A stretch of DNA of 64,000 nt, taken from Wenzhouxiangella sp. XN24 (GTDB lineage Bacteria; Pseudomonadota; Gammaproteobacteria; Steroidobacterales; XN24). The notes beneath the pieces were generated by a model that was not told the DNA's origin, searched no databases, and saw nothing but the letters and a program-made list of their open reading frames with translations. The stretch is taken from the NCBI RefSeq assembly GCF_011064545.1, contig NZ_JAAMFG010000021.1:217899-281898 (forward strand). Direction: 5' to 3'. This document shows positions 18,727 to 30,516 of this stretch, in pieces (positions within the stretch are counted from its first letter, which is position 1; each line of letters starts with the position of its first letter). The translations under genes were made by a program, and so were the position numbers.

Positions 18727-19954
18727 GCGCAACGCCAGGGAAACGATCGTCGGACTGGATATCGGCACCTCCAAGGTGGTCGCGATCGTCGGTGAACTCA
18801 TGGAGGAAGGCGGGCTGGAGATCATCGGCATCGGCAGTCACCCCTCGCGCGGGCTGAAGAAGGGCGTGGTGGTCAATATCGAGTCCACCGTGCTGTCGAT
18901 CCAGCGCGCGGTGGAGGAGGCCGAGCTGATGGCCGGCTGCGAGATCTCCGAGGTCTACGCGGGGATCGCGGGGAGCCACGTGCGCAGCCTCAACTCGCAC
19001 GGCATCGTCGCCATCCGCGAGCGCGAAGTGACGCCGGGCGACGTGGACCGGGTGATCGACGCCGCGCGGGCGGTGGCCATTCCGGCCGACCAGAAGATCC
19101 TGCACATCATCCCGCAGGAATTCCTCATCGATCACCAGGAAGGGATCCGCGAGCCGATCGGCATGTCGGGCGTGCGCCTCGAGGCGAAGGTGCACATGGT
19201 CACCGGCGCCGAGTCCGCCGCGCAGAACATCATCAAGTGCGTGCAGCGCTGCGGCCTGACCGTCGTGGATATCGTGCTCGAACAGCTCGCCTCCAGCCAC
19301 GCGGTGCTGTCCGAGGACGAGAAAGAACTCGGCGTCTGCCTGGTGGACATCGGCGGCGGCACCACCGACATCGCGGTGTTCTCCGGCGGCGCGATCCGCC
19401 ACACGGCGGTGATCCCGATCGCCGGCGACCAGGTGACCAACGACATCGCGGTGTCCATGCGCACGCCGACGCAGTACGCCGAGGAAATCAAGATCCGCTA
19501 TGCCTGCGCGCTGTCGCAGCTGGCGAACCCGGACGAGACCATCGAGGTGCCGAGCGTGGGCGACCGGCCGCCGCGGCGCCTCGCGCGCCAGACGCTGGCC
19601 GAGATCGTCGAGCCTCGCTACGAGGAGCTGTTCACGCTGATCCGCAACGAGGTCGCGCGCAGCGGCTTCGACGACATGATCGCGGCCGGCGTGGTGCTCA
19701 CCGGCGGCAGTTCGAAGATGGAAGGCGCCATCGAGCTGGCGGAGGAAGTGTTCCACCTGCCGGTGCGCCTCGGCGTGCCGCACGGCGTGACCGGGCTGGC
19801 CGACGTGGTGCGCAACCCGATCCACGCGACCGGCGTCGGGCTGTTGAAGTACGCGCTGCACGAGATGCAGCACAAGCAAGGAGAGTCGCCGATGAGCGGC
19901 GGAATCAAGGACGTCTGGGCCCGCATGAAAGCGTGGTTCCAGGGCAATTTCTAA
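18719..19954 (+). CDS. ftsA: Cell division protein FtsA
   Basis: 411 residues. FtsA is the actin-like ATPase that tethers FtsZ to the inner membrane and recruits later divisome proteins. ATP-binding motifs are DIGTSKV (residues 13-19) and DIGGGTTDIAVFSGG near 210. The 1C subdomain with VYAGIAGSHV is present. VVLTGGSSKMEG near 335 is the adenosine motif. The last 15 residues (KDVWARMKAWFQGNF) form the expected amphipathic membrane-targeting helix. It overlaps ftsQ by 8 bases, and 39 bases separate it from ftsZ. Confidence 0.97.
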   Translation: MAKRNARETIVGLDIGTSKVVAIVGELMEEGGLEIIGIGSHPSRGLKKGVVVNIESTVLSIQRAVEEAELMAGCEISEVYAGIAGSHVRSLNSHGIVAIREREVTPGDVDRVIDAARAVAIPADQKILHIIPQEFLIDHQEGIREPIGMSGVRLEAKVHMVTGAESAAQNIIKCVQRCGLTVVDIVLEQLASSHAVLSEDEKELGVCLVDIGGGTTDIAVFSGGAIRHTAVIPIAGDQVTNDIAVSMRTPTQYAEEIKIRYACALSQLANPDETIEVPSVGDRPPRRLARQTLAEIVEPRYEELFTLIRNEVARSGFDDMIAAGVVLTGGSSKMEGAIELAEEVFHLPVRLGVPHGVTGLADVVRNPIHATGVGLLKYALHEMQHKQGESPMSGGIKDVWARMKAWFQGNF

Positions 19955-19993
19955 GTAACACAGGGGCGGGGTTCATCCCCGAGGAGAGCGGTA

Positions 19994-21202
19994 ATGTTCG
20001 AACTGGTAGACGGATACAACACGAACGCGATCATCAAGGTGATCGGCGTGGGCGGAGGCGGCGGCAACGCCGTGTCCTACATGATGGAATGCGGCATCGA
20101 CGGCGTGGAGTTCATCTGCGCCAACACGGACTCGCAGGCGCTGAAGAACTCGCGGGTGAAGTCCGCGATCCAGATCGGCTGCAACATCACCAAGGGGCTT
20201 GGCGCGGGGGCGAACCCGGACCTCGGGCGCCAGGCGGCGATGGAGGATCGCGATCGCATCCAGGAAGCCATCGAGGGCAGCGACATGCTGTTCATCACGG
20301 CGGGCATGGGCGGCGGCACCGGCACGGGCGCGGCGCCGATCGTCGCGCAGGTGGCCAAGGAGCTCGGCATCCTGACGGTGGCGGTCGTGACCAAGCCCTT
20401 CGGCATGGAGGGCCGCAAGCGCCTGGACATCGCGGAGAACGGCATCACCGAGTTGTCCAAGTACGTGGACTCGCTGATCACGATCCCGAACCAGAAGCTG
20501 CTCACGGTGCTGGGCAAGCAGACCACGCTGCTGGACGCCTTCAAGTCGGCCAACCAGGTGCTGCAGGGGGCGGTGCAGGGTATCGCCGAGCTGATCACCC
20601 GGCCCGGCCTGATCAACGTCGACTTCGCCGACGTGCGCACCGTGATGTCCGAGATGGGCATGGCGATGATGGGCACGGGGCGCGGCACCGGCGAGGACCG
20701 GGCGCGCGAGGCCGCCGAAGCGGCGATTTCCAGCCCGCTGCTGGAGGACATCAACCTCGAGGGTGCCAAGGGCATCCTGGTGAACGTCACGGCGGGGATG
20801 GACCTGTCGATCGGTGAGTTCGACGAGGTCGGCAACGTGGTCAAGGAAAGGGCCTCCGACGACGCCACGGTGGTGATCGGTACGGTCATCGATCCGTCCA
20901 TGGAGGGCGAGGTGCGCGTCACGGTCGTCGCCACGGGGCTCGGCGGGGTGGTGCGCCAGCGCGAACCCGAGTTGCGCGTGGCCAGCAGCACCCGCCGCCA
21001 GCCGCGTGTGCGGCAGGGCGTCGGCATCGGACCCGTGAACTACAACGAGCTGGACGCGCCGCCGGTGGTGAGGCGGCGTGCCGAGGAGGTCGAAGAGCAG
21101 GAAGTCGAGGCGCCGAAGCGGGCCGTCGGCCAGAGCTTCGACTACCGGGCCGACCCCGAGATGCTCGATATCCCGGCTTTCCTGCGCCGCCAGGCCGACT
21201 GA
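19994..21202 (+). CDS. ftsZ: Cell division GTPase FtsZ
   Basis: 402 residues. FtsZ is the tubulin-like GTPase that forms the Z ring. The GTP-binding signature [10 protein letters not shown] lies near 106-115. The N-terminal loop [11 protein letters not shown] and the T7 synergy region [11 protein letters not shown] are intact. A variable linker (about 330-390) leads to the conserved tail [11 protein letters not shown], which binds FtsA and, in this family, ZapD (encoded here at 28069-28872). The ribosome site GAGGAGAG is well placed. It is the last gene before the hairpin at 21215. Confidence 0.98.
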   Translation: MFELVDGYNTNAIIKVIGVGGGGGNAVSYMMECGIDGVEFICANTDSQALKNSRVKSAIQIGCNITKGLGAGANPDLGRQAAMEDRDRIQEAIEGSDMLFITAGMGGGTGTGAAPIVAQVAKELGILTVAVVTKPFGMEGRKRLDIAENGITELSKYVDSLITIPNQKLLTVLGKQTTLLDAFKSANQVLQGAVQGIAELITRPGLINVDFADVRTVMSEMGMAMMGTGRGTGEDRAREAAEAAISSPLLEDINLEGAKGILVNVTAGMDLSIGEFDEVGNVVKERASDDATVVIGTVIDPSMEGEVRVTVVATGLGGVVRQREPELRVASSTRRQPRVRQGVGIGPVNYNELDAPPVVRRRAEEVEEQEVEAPKRAVGQSFDYRADPEMLDIPAFLRRQAD

Positions 21203-21214
21203 GACCGGTACGAT

Positions 21215-21262
21215 GCCTCCCGGGGGAGCCCCGCTCTTCCTCCCCCGGGAGGCGTCCGTTTT
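21215..21262 (+). terminator. Intrinsic terminator after ftsZ
   Basis: A perfect 14-base-pair stem (21215-21228 with 21240-21253) with an 11-base loop, followed by GTCCGTTTT. The U-tract is short but the stem is very G+C-rich. It should end the dcw message and separate it from lpxC. The following stretch to lpxC (21263-21421) is AT-rich for this window and probably contains the lpxC promoter, but I cannot fix its hexamers. Confidence 0.8.
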
Positions 21263-21421
21263 AGCATTTTGTGAAAATTATGTTACCTTGTCTCGTTAGT
21301 TTGCCCTGAGAAGCGTAACGGCTGGCTGCCTTACGCTCCTTTCATGTGGGCGCACCGAACACGACGGGGCCGTAGCGGCCCCGGCGCTCCGGCCGGGCCG
21401 GGCGCGACACGGAGAGGCGTG

Positions 21422-22327
21422 ATGCTGAAACAGCGGACCCTGAAAAACACTATCCGGGCGACGGGCGTCGGCCTGCACACCGGCGAGAAAGTCCTCATGA
21501 CGCTGGGACCGGCCCCGGTCAATTCCGGCATCGTGTTTCGCCGCAGCGACCTGGACCCGGCCCCGCAGATTCGCGCGGACGGCATGCTGGTCGGCGAGAC
21601 CACCCTCGGGACGACCCTCGTGCAGGACGGCGTGCGCGTGGCCACGGTCGAGCACCTGATGTCGGCTTTCGCCGGCCTCGGCATCGACAACGCGACGGTC
21701 GAACTGTCCGCGACGGAAGTGCCGATCATGGATGGCAGCGCCGGGCCGTTCGTGTTCCTGATCCAGTCCGCCGGGATCGCGGAACAGTCCGCCGCCAAGC
21801 GTTTCATCCGCATCCGCCGGCCGGTGGAGGTCCACGAGGGCGACAAGTGGGCGCGTTTCACCCCCTTCGACGGCTTCAAGGTCAATTTCGAGATCGAATT
21901 CGATCACCCGGTGTTCAAGCGCCATGCCCAGACTGCCTCGATGGACTTCGGCACGACCTCGTTTCTCCGCGAGATCAGCCGCGCGCGCACCTTCGGCTTC
22001 ATGCGCGACATGGAGTTCCTGCGCTCGATGAACCTCGGTCGCGGCGGCAGCCTCGACAACGCCATCGTGCTCGACGACTACCGGATCCTCAACGACGACG
22101 GGCTGCGCTACGAGAACGAGTTCGTGCGCCACAAGATTCTCGACGCCATCGGCGACCTCTACCTGCTCGGTCACAGCATCATCGGCGAGTTCAGCGGCTA
22201 CAAGTCCGGGCACGGCCTGAACAACCAGTTGCTGCGCGAACTGGTGCGCAACGAATCCGCCTGGGAAGAAGTGACCTATGCGGACGAGCGCGACGCGCCC
22301 TTGAGCTTTGCCGCCGCCGCGGCCTGA
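21422..22327 (+). CDS. lpxC: UDP-3-O-acyl-N-acetylglucosamine deacetylase
   Basis: 301 residues. LpxC is the Zn2+-dependent deacetylase for the committed step of lipid A synthesis. Zinc ligands are visible as His78 (VEHLMSAF), His237 and Asp241 ([11 protein letters not shown]), and the catalytic His264 is in [20 protein letters not shown] near 103 is also conserved. The length is typical. ATG 21422 is the start that gives the conserved MLKQRTLKN opening. The gene follows ftsZ in the usual order but is separated by a strong hairpin. It converges with dciA. Confidence 0.97.
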   Translation: MLKQRTLKNTIRATGVGLHTGEKVLMTLGPAPVNSGIVFRRSDLDPAPQIRADGMLVGETTLGTTLVQDGVRVATVEHLMSAFAGLGIDNATVELSATEVPIMDGSAGPFVFLIQSAGIAEQSAAKRFIRIRRPVEVHEGDKWARFTPFDGFKVNFEIEFDHPVFKRHAQTASMDFGTTSFLREISRARTFGFMRDMEFLRSMNLGRGGSLDNAIVLDDYRILNDDGLRYENEFVRHKILDAIGDLYLLGHSIIGEFSGYKSGHGLNNQLLRELVRNESAWEEVTYADERDAPLSFAAAAA

Positions 22328-22331
22328 GCCT

Positions 22332-22396
22332 GATCGCCGCGGCTCGGCGGGCGGGCCGGACCTCGATCGCCGCAGCTCAGCGCGTCGGCCGGACCT
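22332..22396 (+). repeat. Imperfect 33-base tandem duplication between lpxC and dciA
   Basis: 22332-22363 and 22365-22396 match at 27 of 32 positions, with period 33. The first copy lies just after the lpxC stop; the second covers the 3' end of dciA, including its stop codon and last coding bases. Confidence 0.75.
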
Positions 22397-22832
22397 TGAC
22401 GTGCACGCGGGTCACGGCGCCGTCGTAACGCGGCGCGAGGCGCGCGACGAGCTCCGGGGCATGAAAACGAATGCGGGTCGCCCAGGCGGCGCTGTCGGCC
22501 AGGATCACGACGGTATGCTCGTGCAGGACGGCGCCGGTGACGTGGGCCGCCAGTTCATCCGGCAACAGGGTACGCACGCGGGCATCGAGCTCGCCCGCCT
22601 CCCGGGCCCTCAGGACGAGCTGCGACAGGTCGTTTCCGGCCAGCAAGTCCTTGAGCTGCTTGGGTTCTCCGCGAGTGATGTGGTTTTCCCCGAGTTGAGT
22701 GAGCGGTGATTTTGCGGCATAGTGGCTAAGCTTGTAAAAGGCAAAGGCGTCGAGAGGCGCCGGCGCAAAGCCACCGGTCTGAGGTTTCCGGTCCTGGTGG
22801 GCCGGACTGGCGACAGCGGAGCTGCCGAGCAT
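22377..22832 (-). CDS. dciA: DciA-like DUF721 protein (helicase loader candidate)
   Basis: 151 residues from ATG 22832. The C-terminal two-thirds matches the DUF721/DciA domain: KQLKDLLAGNDLSQLVLRA, LLPDELAAHV, VVILADSAAWATRIRFHAPEL, and a closing VHVKVRPTR. DciA proteins interact with the replicative helicase DnaB and assist its loading in bacteria without DnaC. The first 40 residues are not conserved, and no clear ribosome site precedes ATG 22832, so the start may be wrong. The position between lpxC and an M23 peptidase gene upstream of secA is also seen in Pseudomonas. Confidence 0.85.
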   Translation of the reverse strand: MLGSSAVASPAHQDRKPQTGGFAPAPLDAFAFYKLSHYAAKSPLTQLGENHITRGEPKQLKDLLAGNDLSQLVLRAREAGELDARVRTLLPDELAAHVTGAVLHEHTVVILADSAAWATRIRFHAPELVARLAPRYDGAVTRVHVKVRPTR

Positions 22833-22919
22833 GACTGAACGAAAAACCAGCAACATACCTGGCCGAAACCGGTTCGCCGGACGCCCGTTGCCTGTCGTCC
22901 CGTCCCCCGGGAGGCGGTC

Positions 22920-23825
22920 GTGAACCTGCTGGTATTCACTTCCCGCACCGGACGCACCCGCCAGGTTCCCCTGAGCCCGCGACCCGTGCTGCTGGTTTCC
23001 CTGGCTGTTCTCGCGCTCGTGTTCGTGGCGGGCCTCCTGGCCGGCCGCATTTCCCAGCCCGAAGAAGAGCCGGCGATCATCGCCGAGCTGCGCGCCACCC
23101 TCGAGGCCCAGCAGGACGAACTCGCCGCCATCCGCGACCAGTCCGGACGCAATCTCGACGCGCTGGCCATCCGCCTCGGCCAGCTGTCCGCCCACATCAC
23201 CCGCCTGGACGCCCTCGGGCAGCGCCTCGTGACCATGGCGGATCTCGAGGACGGCGAGTTCAATTTCGGCTCCATGCCGCCGCAGGGCGGGCCCGACCCG
23301 GTCGAGGACGCGGCCTCGCTGCGCTCCGGCGAGATCTCCGTGCTGCTCGACGAGCTCGAGTACCAGATCGCGGATCGCACCCGCCAGCTCGACGTACTCG
23401 AGGCGCTGCTGTTCAACCGCCGCCTCAACGATGAAGTCCGCCTCGAGGGGCGTCCCATTCGCGGCGGCTGGACCTCTTCGGGCTACGGCTATCGCACCGA
23501 TCCGTTCACCGGCAAGCGCGCCTTCCACAGCGGGCTCGATTTCGTCAGCCCGGCGGGCAGTGACGTGCTGGCGATCGCCGCGGGCGTCGTCACTTTCTCC
23601 GGCAAGCGCGCCAACTACGGTTACCTGATCGAGATCGATCACGGCAACGGCCTCGTCACCCGCTACGGCCATAACACCGAAAACCTGGTGACGGTCGGCG
23701 ACGCCGTGAAGAAGGGCGAGGTGATCGCCCTGGTGGGTTCGACCGGCCGCTCGACCGCGCCCCACGTTCACCTGGAAGTGATCGAGAACGGCCGGCACGT
23801 CAATCCGCGCCAGTACCTGAAGTGA
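22920..23825 (+). CDS. M23 family metallopeptidase with membrane anchor and coiled coil
   Basis: 301 residues from GTG 22920, preceded by GGGAGG. One membrane helix at about residues 19-43 leaves the rest in the periplasm. A coiled-coil region follows (about 50-110). The C-terminal LytM domain has the Zn2+ ligands His203 and Asp207 (HSGLDF) and the HVH motif near 282-284, so it should be an active peptidoglycan endopeptidase or a regulator of amidases. The architecture resembles NlpD/EnvC-type and MepM-type proteins, but a specific symbol is not justified. It is divergent from dciA and upstream of secA. Confidence 0.9.
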   Translation: MNLLVFTSRTGRTRQVPLSPRPVLLVSLAVLALVFVAGLLAGRISQPEEEPAIIAELRATLEAQQDELAAIRDQSGRNLDALAIRLGQLSAHITRLDALGQRLVTMADLEDGEFNFGSMPPQGGPDPVEDAASLRSGEISVLLDELEYQIADRTRQLDVLEALLFNRRLNDEVRLEGRPIRGGWTSSGYGYRTDPFTGKRAFHSGLDFVSPAGSDVLAIAAGVVTFSGKRANYGYLIEIDHGNGLVTRYGHNTENLVTVGDAVKKGEVIALVGSTGRSTAPHVHLEVIENGRHVNPRQYLK

Positions 23826-23889
23826 CGCCGCGAGGCGCCGACGCGCGCGGTTTCGGCGGCCGGCAGTTTCCCCCTTGGGCTCGAGGCCG

Positions 23890-23932
23890 TAAAATACGCG
23901 GTCTTTGAGCGTCGGCGGCGCCCGTCGCCGCC
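23890..23932 (+). promoter_or_regulatory. Possible secA promoter and leader hairpin
   Basis: TAAAAT at 23890-23895 is a candidate -10 box without a good -35. About 18 bases later GGCGGCG (23914-23920) pairs perfectly with CGCCGCC (23926-23932) across a five-base loop. It lies in the predicted secA leader. No secM-like reading frame is seen. Confidence 0.35.
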
Positions 23933-23990
23933 AGCCACAGAATCTTTTCACGGGCGCCCGCGCCGCGAGCGTGCCCCGAGGTATCCAGCA

Positions 23991-26746
<2,756 letters not shown>

Positions 26747-26750
<4 letters not shown>

Positions 26751-27793
26751 GCTCCGCGCGACCGCGTATCCACGTGGTGGCTGCCGTCCTGGCCAGGGCG
26801 GACGGCCGCGTGCTGATCGCCCAACGGCCGGCCGGCAAGCCCATGGCCGGCGCCTGGGAGTTTCCCGGCGGCAAGCTCGATCCCGGCGAGGAGCGCTTCG
26901 CCGGGCTCGCGCGCGAGCTCGACGAGGAGCTCGGCGTGCAGGTCGAGGCTGCGCGCCCCCTGATCCGCTACGTGCACAGTTACCCGGAGCGGGACGTCGA
27001 TCTCGACACCTGGCGGGTGACGCGCTGGCACGGCGAGCCGCGTGGGCTCGAGGGCCAGGCGCTGGACTGGCGCGCGCCGGACACGCTGGCGGCTAGGGAC
27101 ACGCTGGGCGCCGGGGACACGCTGGCCACGATGGGACTGCTGCCGGCGGACGCGGCAATCGTCTCGGCGCTGCGCCTGCCCAGCCTGCTGTCCGTCACGC
27201 CCCCGGCCGCGCCCGATGGGGAGGCGGCGTTCCTCGACGCGCTGGAGACGGCAGCGGGAAGCGCGCCGTTGATCTGCCTGCGCCGCCCGGACCTGGAGCC
27301 CGCGGCCCTGCTCGAACTGGCGGCCGGTGCGGCATGCCGGATCGAGGACACGGGCGCCCGGTTGCTGCTGCACGGCGAGCCGGCGGCGCTCGCGCCGCTG
27401 TTGCTGGAGCCACCGGCGGCGTTGCGCGCGCGGCTCGGCGACGCGATCGCGGGCTTGCACGTCCCCGCGCGCAGCCTGGCAGGCCTGTCCGCGCGGCCCG
27501 TGCCGGCTTCGTTGTGGTTCGGCGCCTCCTGCCACGACGCAGCGGAGCTGGAAGCGGCCCGGAGTGCGGGCGCCGATTACGCGTTCCTCGGGCCCGTGCA
27601 GCCGACGGCCAGCCATCCCGGCGCTCCGGGGATCGGCTGGCCGGCATTCACGGCCGCCGTGGAGCCGCTGGCGATGCCGGTCTACGCGATCGGGGGGCTA
27701 GGGCCGCAGGATCTCGACGAGGCCTGGCAGGGTGGTGCGCAGGGAGTAGCGGCGATCCGGGGCTTGTGGCCGGGGAGGCCTGCAGATTCATAG
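26747..27793 (+). CDS. Nudix hydrolase fused to a ThiE-like domain
   Basis: About 348 residues. The N-terminal half is a MutT-type Nudix domain with a complete Nudix box ([11 protein letters not shown] then [10 protein letters not shown]), probably hydrolysing oxidised nucleotides such as 8-oxo-dGTP. The C-terminal half resembles thiamine-phosphate synthase ([38 protein letters not shown]), but its N-terminal substrate loop is poorly conserved, so TMP synthase activity is doubtful. Such MutT-ThiE fusions are known in gammaproteobacteria. No ATG is available. CTG 26747 overlaps the secA stop as CTGA and gives the expected N-terminus; GTG 26774 would cut into the first beta strand. Confidence 0.85.
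27081..27127 (+). repeat. Three in-frame 18-base repeats in the Nudix gene
   Basis: GACACGCTGG recurs at 27081, 27099 and 27117 with an exact 18-base (six-codon) period, encoding DTL three times between the Nudix core and the linker. The units differ in the intervening bases. It looks like slippage-generated expansion of a surface loop. Confidence 0.75.
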
Positions 27794-27850
27794 TCGGTCT
27801 CGGCCCTGGCGAGAACGTCACCGAGGAATCGAACGCCGCGAAGCGGCCCG

Positions 27851-28060
27851 TCAATCCCGTCGGCGATCGTCCGGCAGGTCGAGCTCGCCCTCGATGTCGC
27901 TGCCGCCGTCCCCATGGGCGTCGCCGGGAATGGCGTGCTCCTCGCTGAACCACTGGCCCAGGTCGATGAGCCGGCAGCGCTCGCTGCAGAACGGCCGCCA
28001 GCGCGCCGCCGGCGACCAGGTGACACGCTTGCCGCAATGCGGACAGGAGACTTCGTGCAT
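27851..28060 (-). CDS. yacG: YacG zinc protein, DNA gyrase inhibitor family
   Basis: 69 residues. The four-Cys zinc site is complete: Cys6 and Cys9 (CPHCGK) with Cys25 and Cys29 (CSERC). [17 protein letters not shown] follows, as in E. coli YacG, which binds GyrB and inhibits DNA gyrase. The tail is acidic and variable. ATG 28060 gives the family N-terminus. It is the last gene of the pilA-to-yacG direction, 8 bases after zapD, and converges with the Nudix fusion gene. Confidence 0.93.
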   Translation of the reverse strand: MHEVSCPHCGKRVTWSPAARWRPFCSERCRLIDLGQWFSEEHAIPGDAHGDGGSDIEGELDLPDDRRRD

Positions 28061-28068
28061 GACGCGGC

Positions 28069-28872
28069 TCAGCAGCAGGTCAGGTCGAAGCTGACGTTCT
28101 CGGTGACCTGCACGGGCCGCTGCTCCGGGCCCGACCAGGTCAGGAAGCGCACGGTGACGCGGTGCTGGCCGCCGCTGATCTCCGGGTAACAGCCCGTGCC
28201 GGCGGGCAGCGTGATGCGCACCAGCTGGCAACCCATCGAGCGGTCGATCTGGTGCTGGAACATGCCGCCCGGGGCCGTCTCGGGACGGCCCGGCGAAGAT
28301 TCGCGCGTGAGCCAGAGCAGCTGGCCGATGGCGTCGCACAGCGGCTTGAGATGACGGAACCAGGCCTGGAAGTCCTCGTAGCGCTGCGTCTCGGGCAGGT
28401 TCAGCCAGTGCTTGAAGTCCGGCAGGTCGAATTCGCAGGTGCCGCCGGGAATCGCGCTGCGATGACGGATCGAGGCGAGGAACTCGGAGTCCTTGAGCGG
28501 CTGGGTGTAGTTGGCGCCGCAGGTGCCGAGTTGTGCGCGCAGCTGCGAAATGCGCTCCAGCAAGGCATCGAGCCGGCTGCGATCCACGCCCGGGCGGCTG
28601 GCGAAGCCGGTGAGCAGGGTCGCGTGGCGCTCGAGGTCCTTCAGCGCCTCGCCGCGCACGTCGCCGCGGGTGACGATCGCGAGGATCTCGATGAGGCTGC
28701 CCATGGCCGCGCGGCTCGCCCAGGCGGAGGGCTGGCGCGCATGATGCTGGGCCTGGCGCGCAAGAAACTCGATGCGCAGGAAAGTCCGCATCCGCTCGGT
28801 GAGCGGCTGTTCATAGACGATCGTGTCCCGGGCGGGCTGCGAGGCCGGGGCATTCGCCGTGCCTTGGTTCAT
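28069..28872 (-). CDS. zapD: Cell division protein ZapD
   Basis: 267 residues from ATG 28872 (an in-frame GTG lies at 28902). ZapD (YacF) binds the FtsZ C-terminal tail and bundles filaments at the Z ring. Characteristic segments are [19 protein letters not shown] near the N-terminus, [22 protein letters not shown], and the closing beta-rich part with [13 protein letters not shown]. Length and topology fit. It lies between coaE and yacG, the usual gammaproteobacterial order, and its target FtsZ is encoded at 19994. Confidence 0.93.
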   Translation of the reverse strand: MNQGTANAPASQPARDTIVYEQPLTERMRTFLRIEFLARQAQHHARQPSAWASRAAMGSLIEILAIVTRGDVRGEALKDLERHATLLTGFASRPGVDRSRLDALLERISQLRAQLGTCGANYTQPLKDSEFLASIRHRSAIPGGTCEFDLPDFKHWLNLPETQRYEDFQAWFRHLKPLCDAIGQLLWLTRESSPGRPETAPGGMFQHQIDRSMGCQLVRITLPAGTGCYPEISGGQHRVTVRFLTWSGPEQRPVQVTENVSFDLTCC

Positions 28873-28948
28873 CGCGCGATTCTGTACGATGCTGCGCGGC
28901 ACCGCAAACGTTGCGTGGCCAACGCGGCGCCGTCAACGGGTCCCGGGC

Positions 28949-29605
28949 TCAAGGCAGGCGCAGCCCCGGCGGGTCGTGCTCTGCGCCGGCGGCCATTTCG
29001 CGGTACAGGGCGTCGAGCGTGTCCACGGCGGCGGCCAGGCGCTCCGGCGGACCGTCGTTGACGATGACGTCGTCGGCCGCCGCGAGGCGCTGTTCCCGCG
29101 TCGCCTGGCTGGCCAGGATCGCGCGCGCCAGGGTCTCGTCCCCGCCGTCGCGCGCCAGCAGGCGCTCCAGCTGGGTTTCGGCCGGGCAATCCACCACGAG
29201 CACACGGTCCGGCCAGTCGGCGAGGCCGAACTCCACGAGCAGGGGCGCGACGATGACCTGGTACGGCCCGCCGGCGGCTTCGGCGTGCGCCACGGCCGCG
29301 GCGAAAATCCGCGGATGCAGCATGGCCTCGAGCCGCTTGCGCGCCGGCGGGTCGTGAAACACCCGCGCGCGCAGCCGCGCCCGGTCCAGCGTCCCGTCGG
29401 CGGCCAGCACCTCGGTGCCGAAGGCCGCGACGATCTCCGCGAGGCCCGGTTCCCCCGGCGCCACGACTTCGCGCGCCACCTGGTCGAGGTCGATGACCGG
29501 CACGCCGTGCGCGCCGAACAGCCGGGCCACGGTCGATTTACCGCTGGCGATGCCGCCCGTCAGGCCGATGCGGATGCGCTGGTCACGGAACTCCGGTGCG
29601 CGCAT
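28949..29605 (-). CDS. coaE: Dephospho-CoA kinase
   Basis: 218 residues. CoaE phosphorylates the 3'-hydroxyl of dephospho-CoA in the last step of coenzyme A synthesis. The P-loop GGIASGKST is at residues 17-25. VIDLDQVAREVVAPG and HPRIFAAAVAHAE follow, then APLLVEFGLADWPDRVLVVDC in the CoA-binding part. Normal length. It starts 4 bases after the pilD stop, so it is co-transcribed with the prepilin peptidase gene, as in Pseudomonas. Confidence 0.96.
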   Translation of the reverse strand: MRAPEFRDQRIRIGLTGGIASGKSTVARLFGAHGVPVIDLDQVAREVVAPGEPGLAEIVAAFGTEVLAADGTLDRARLRARVFHDPPARKRLEAMLHPRIFAAAVAHAEAAGGPYQVIVAPLLVEFGLADWPDRVLVVDCPAETQLERLLARDGGDETLARAILASQATREQRLAAADDVIVNDGPPERLAAAVDTLDALYREMAAGAEHDPPGLRLP

Positions 29606-29609
29606 CAGT

Positions 29610-30488
29610 TCAACCGGCGCCGGCGTAGCTCAGCCACGCCCCGGTCAGGGCCGGGCCCCAGATCATGGCGATCCAGCCGGCGGCCGCGAGGTACGGGCCG
29701 AAGGGGATCGGCACCTGGCGATCGCGCCCCAGCAGCAGGATCATGGCGATGCCGACCACCGCGCCCACCAGTGCAGAAAGCAGGATCACCAGGGGGAGCA
29801 TCTGCCAGCCCAGCCACGCGCCGAGCGCGGCGAGCAGCTTGAAGTCGCCGTAACCCATACCCTCGCGCCCGGTGGCGAGCTTGAAGCCCTGGTACACCAG
29901 CCAAAGCGCCAGGTAGCCGGCCACCGCGCCGATCAGCGCGTCCTCGATGGCGACGAAGGCATGCTCGCCGGCGAAGAGGTTGAACAGCAGCCCGGCCCAG
30001 AGCAGCGGCAGGGTGATGCTGTCGGGCAACAGTTGCTCGTCGATGTCGATGAAGGTCAGGGCGATCAGCGTCCCGGTCAGGCCGATACCCGCCAGCGCAG
30101 TCCAGGGCCACGGCAACAGCCAGGCCGTGGCGGCGAACATGAGCCCGGTCAGCAGCTCCACCGCCGGGTAGCGCGGCGAGATTCGCTGCTTGCAGCCGGC
30201 GCAGCGGCCGCGGAGTGCCAGCCAGCTGAACACGGGGACGTTCTCGATCGCGCGGATGGGGCGGTTGCAGCCCGGACAGCGCGAGCGCGGCGCCACCAGG
30301 TCGAAGCGACCCTCGGGAAGCTCGGGCGCCGGCTGCGCCATCTCCTCGGCACACTGTGCGCGCCACTCGGCCCGCATCATGATCGGGAGGCGGTGCACTA
30401 CGACATTGAGAAAGCTGCCCACCAGCAACCCGAACAGCAGCGCGATCCCGGCAAGCACGGCGGGCGGCAGGGTCGCGAGTGACTCCAC
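29610..30488 (-). CDS. pilD: Prepilin peptidase / N-methyltransferase PilD
   Basis: 292 residues, inner-membrane aspartic protease that cleaves the leader from type IV prepilins and methylates the new N-terminus. The cytoplasmic zinc loop has Cys71, Cys74, Cys96 and Cys99 (CPGC, CAGC). The catalytic aspartates are visible as Asp148 in FIDIDEQLLPD and Asp215 in GYGDFKLLAALG. About eight membrane helices surround them. It follows pilC and precedes coaE. It would process PilA encoded at 33745, and any minor pilins elsewhere. Confidence 0.97.
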   Translation of the reverse strand: MESLATLPPAVLAGIALLFGLLVGSFLNVVVHRLPIMMRAEWRAQCAEEMAQPAPELPEGRFDLVAPRSRCPGCNRPIRAIENVPVFSWLALRGRCAGCKQRISPRYPAVELLTGLMFAATAWLLPWPWTALAGIGLTGTLIALTFIDIDEQLLPDSITLPLLWAGLLFNLFAGEHAFVAIEDALIGAVAGYLALWLVYQGFKLATGREGMGYGDFKLLAALGAWLGWQMLPLVILLSALVGAVVGIAMILLLGRDRQVPIPFGPYLAAAGWIAMIWGPALTGAWLSYAGAG

Positions 30489-30516
30489 GTCGGCGGCGGC
30501 CTTCGCGGCGCCGGCG

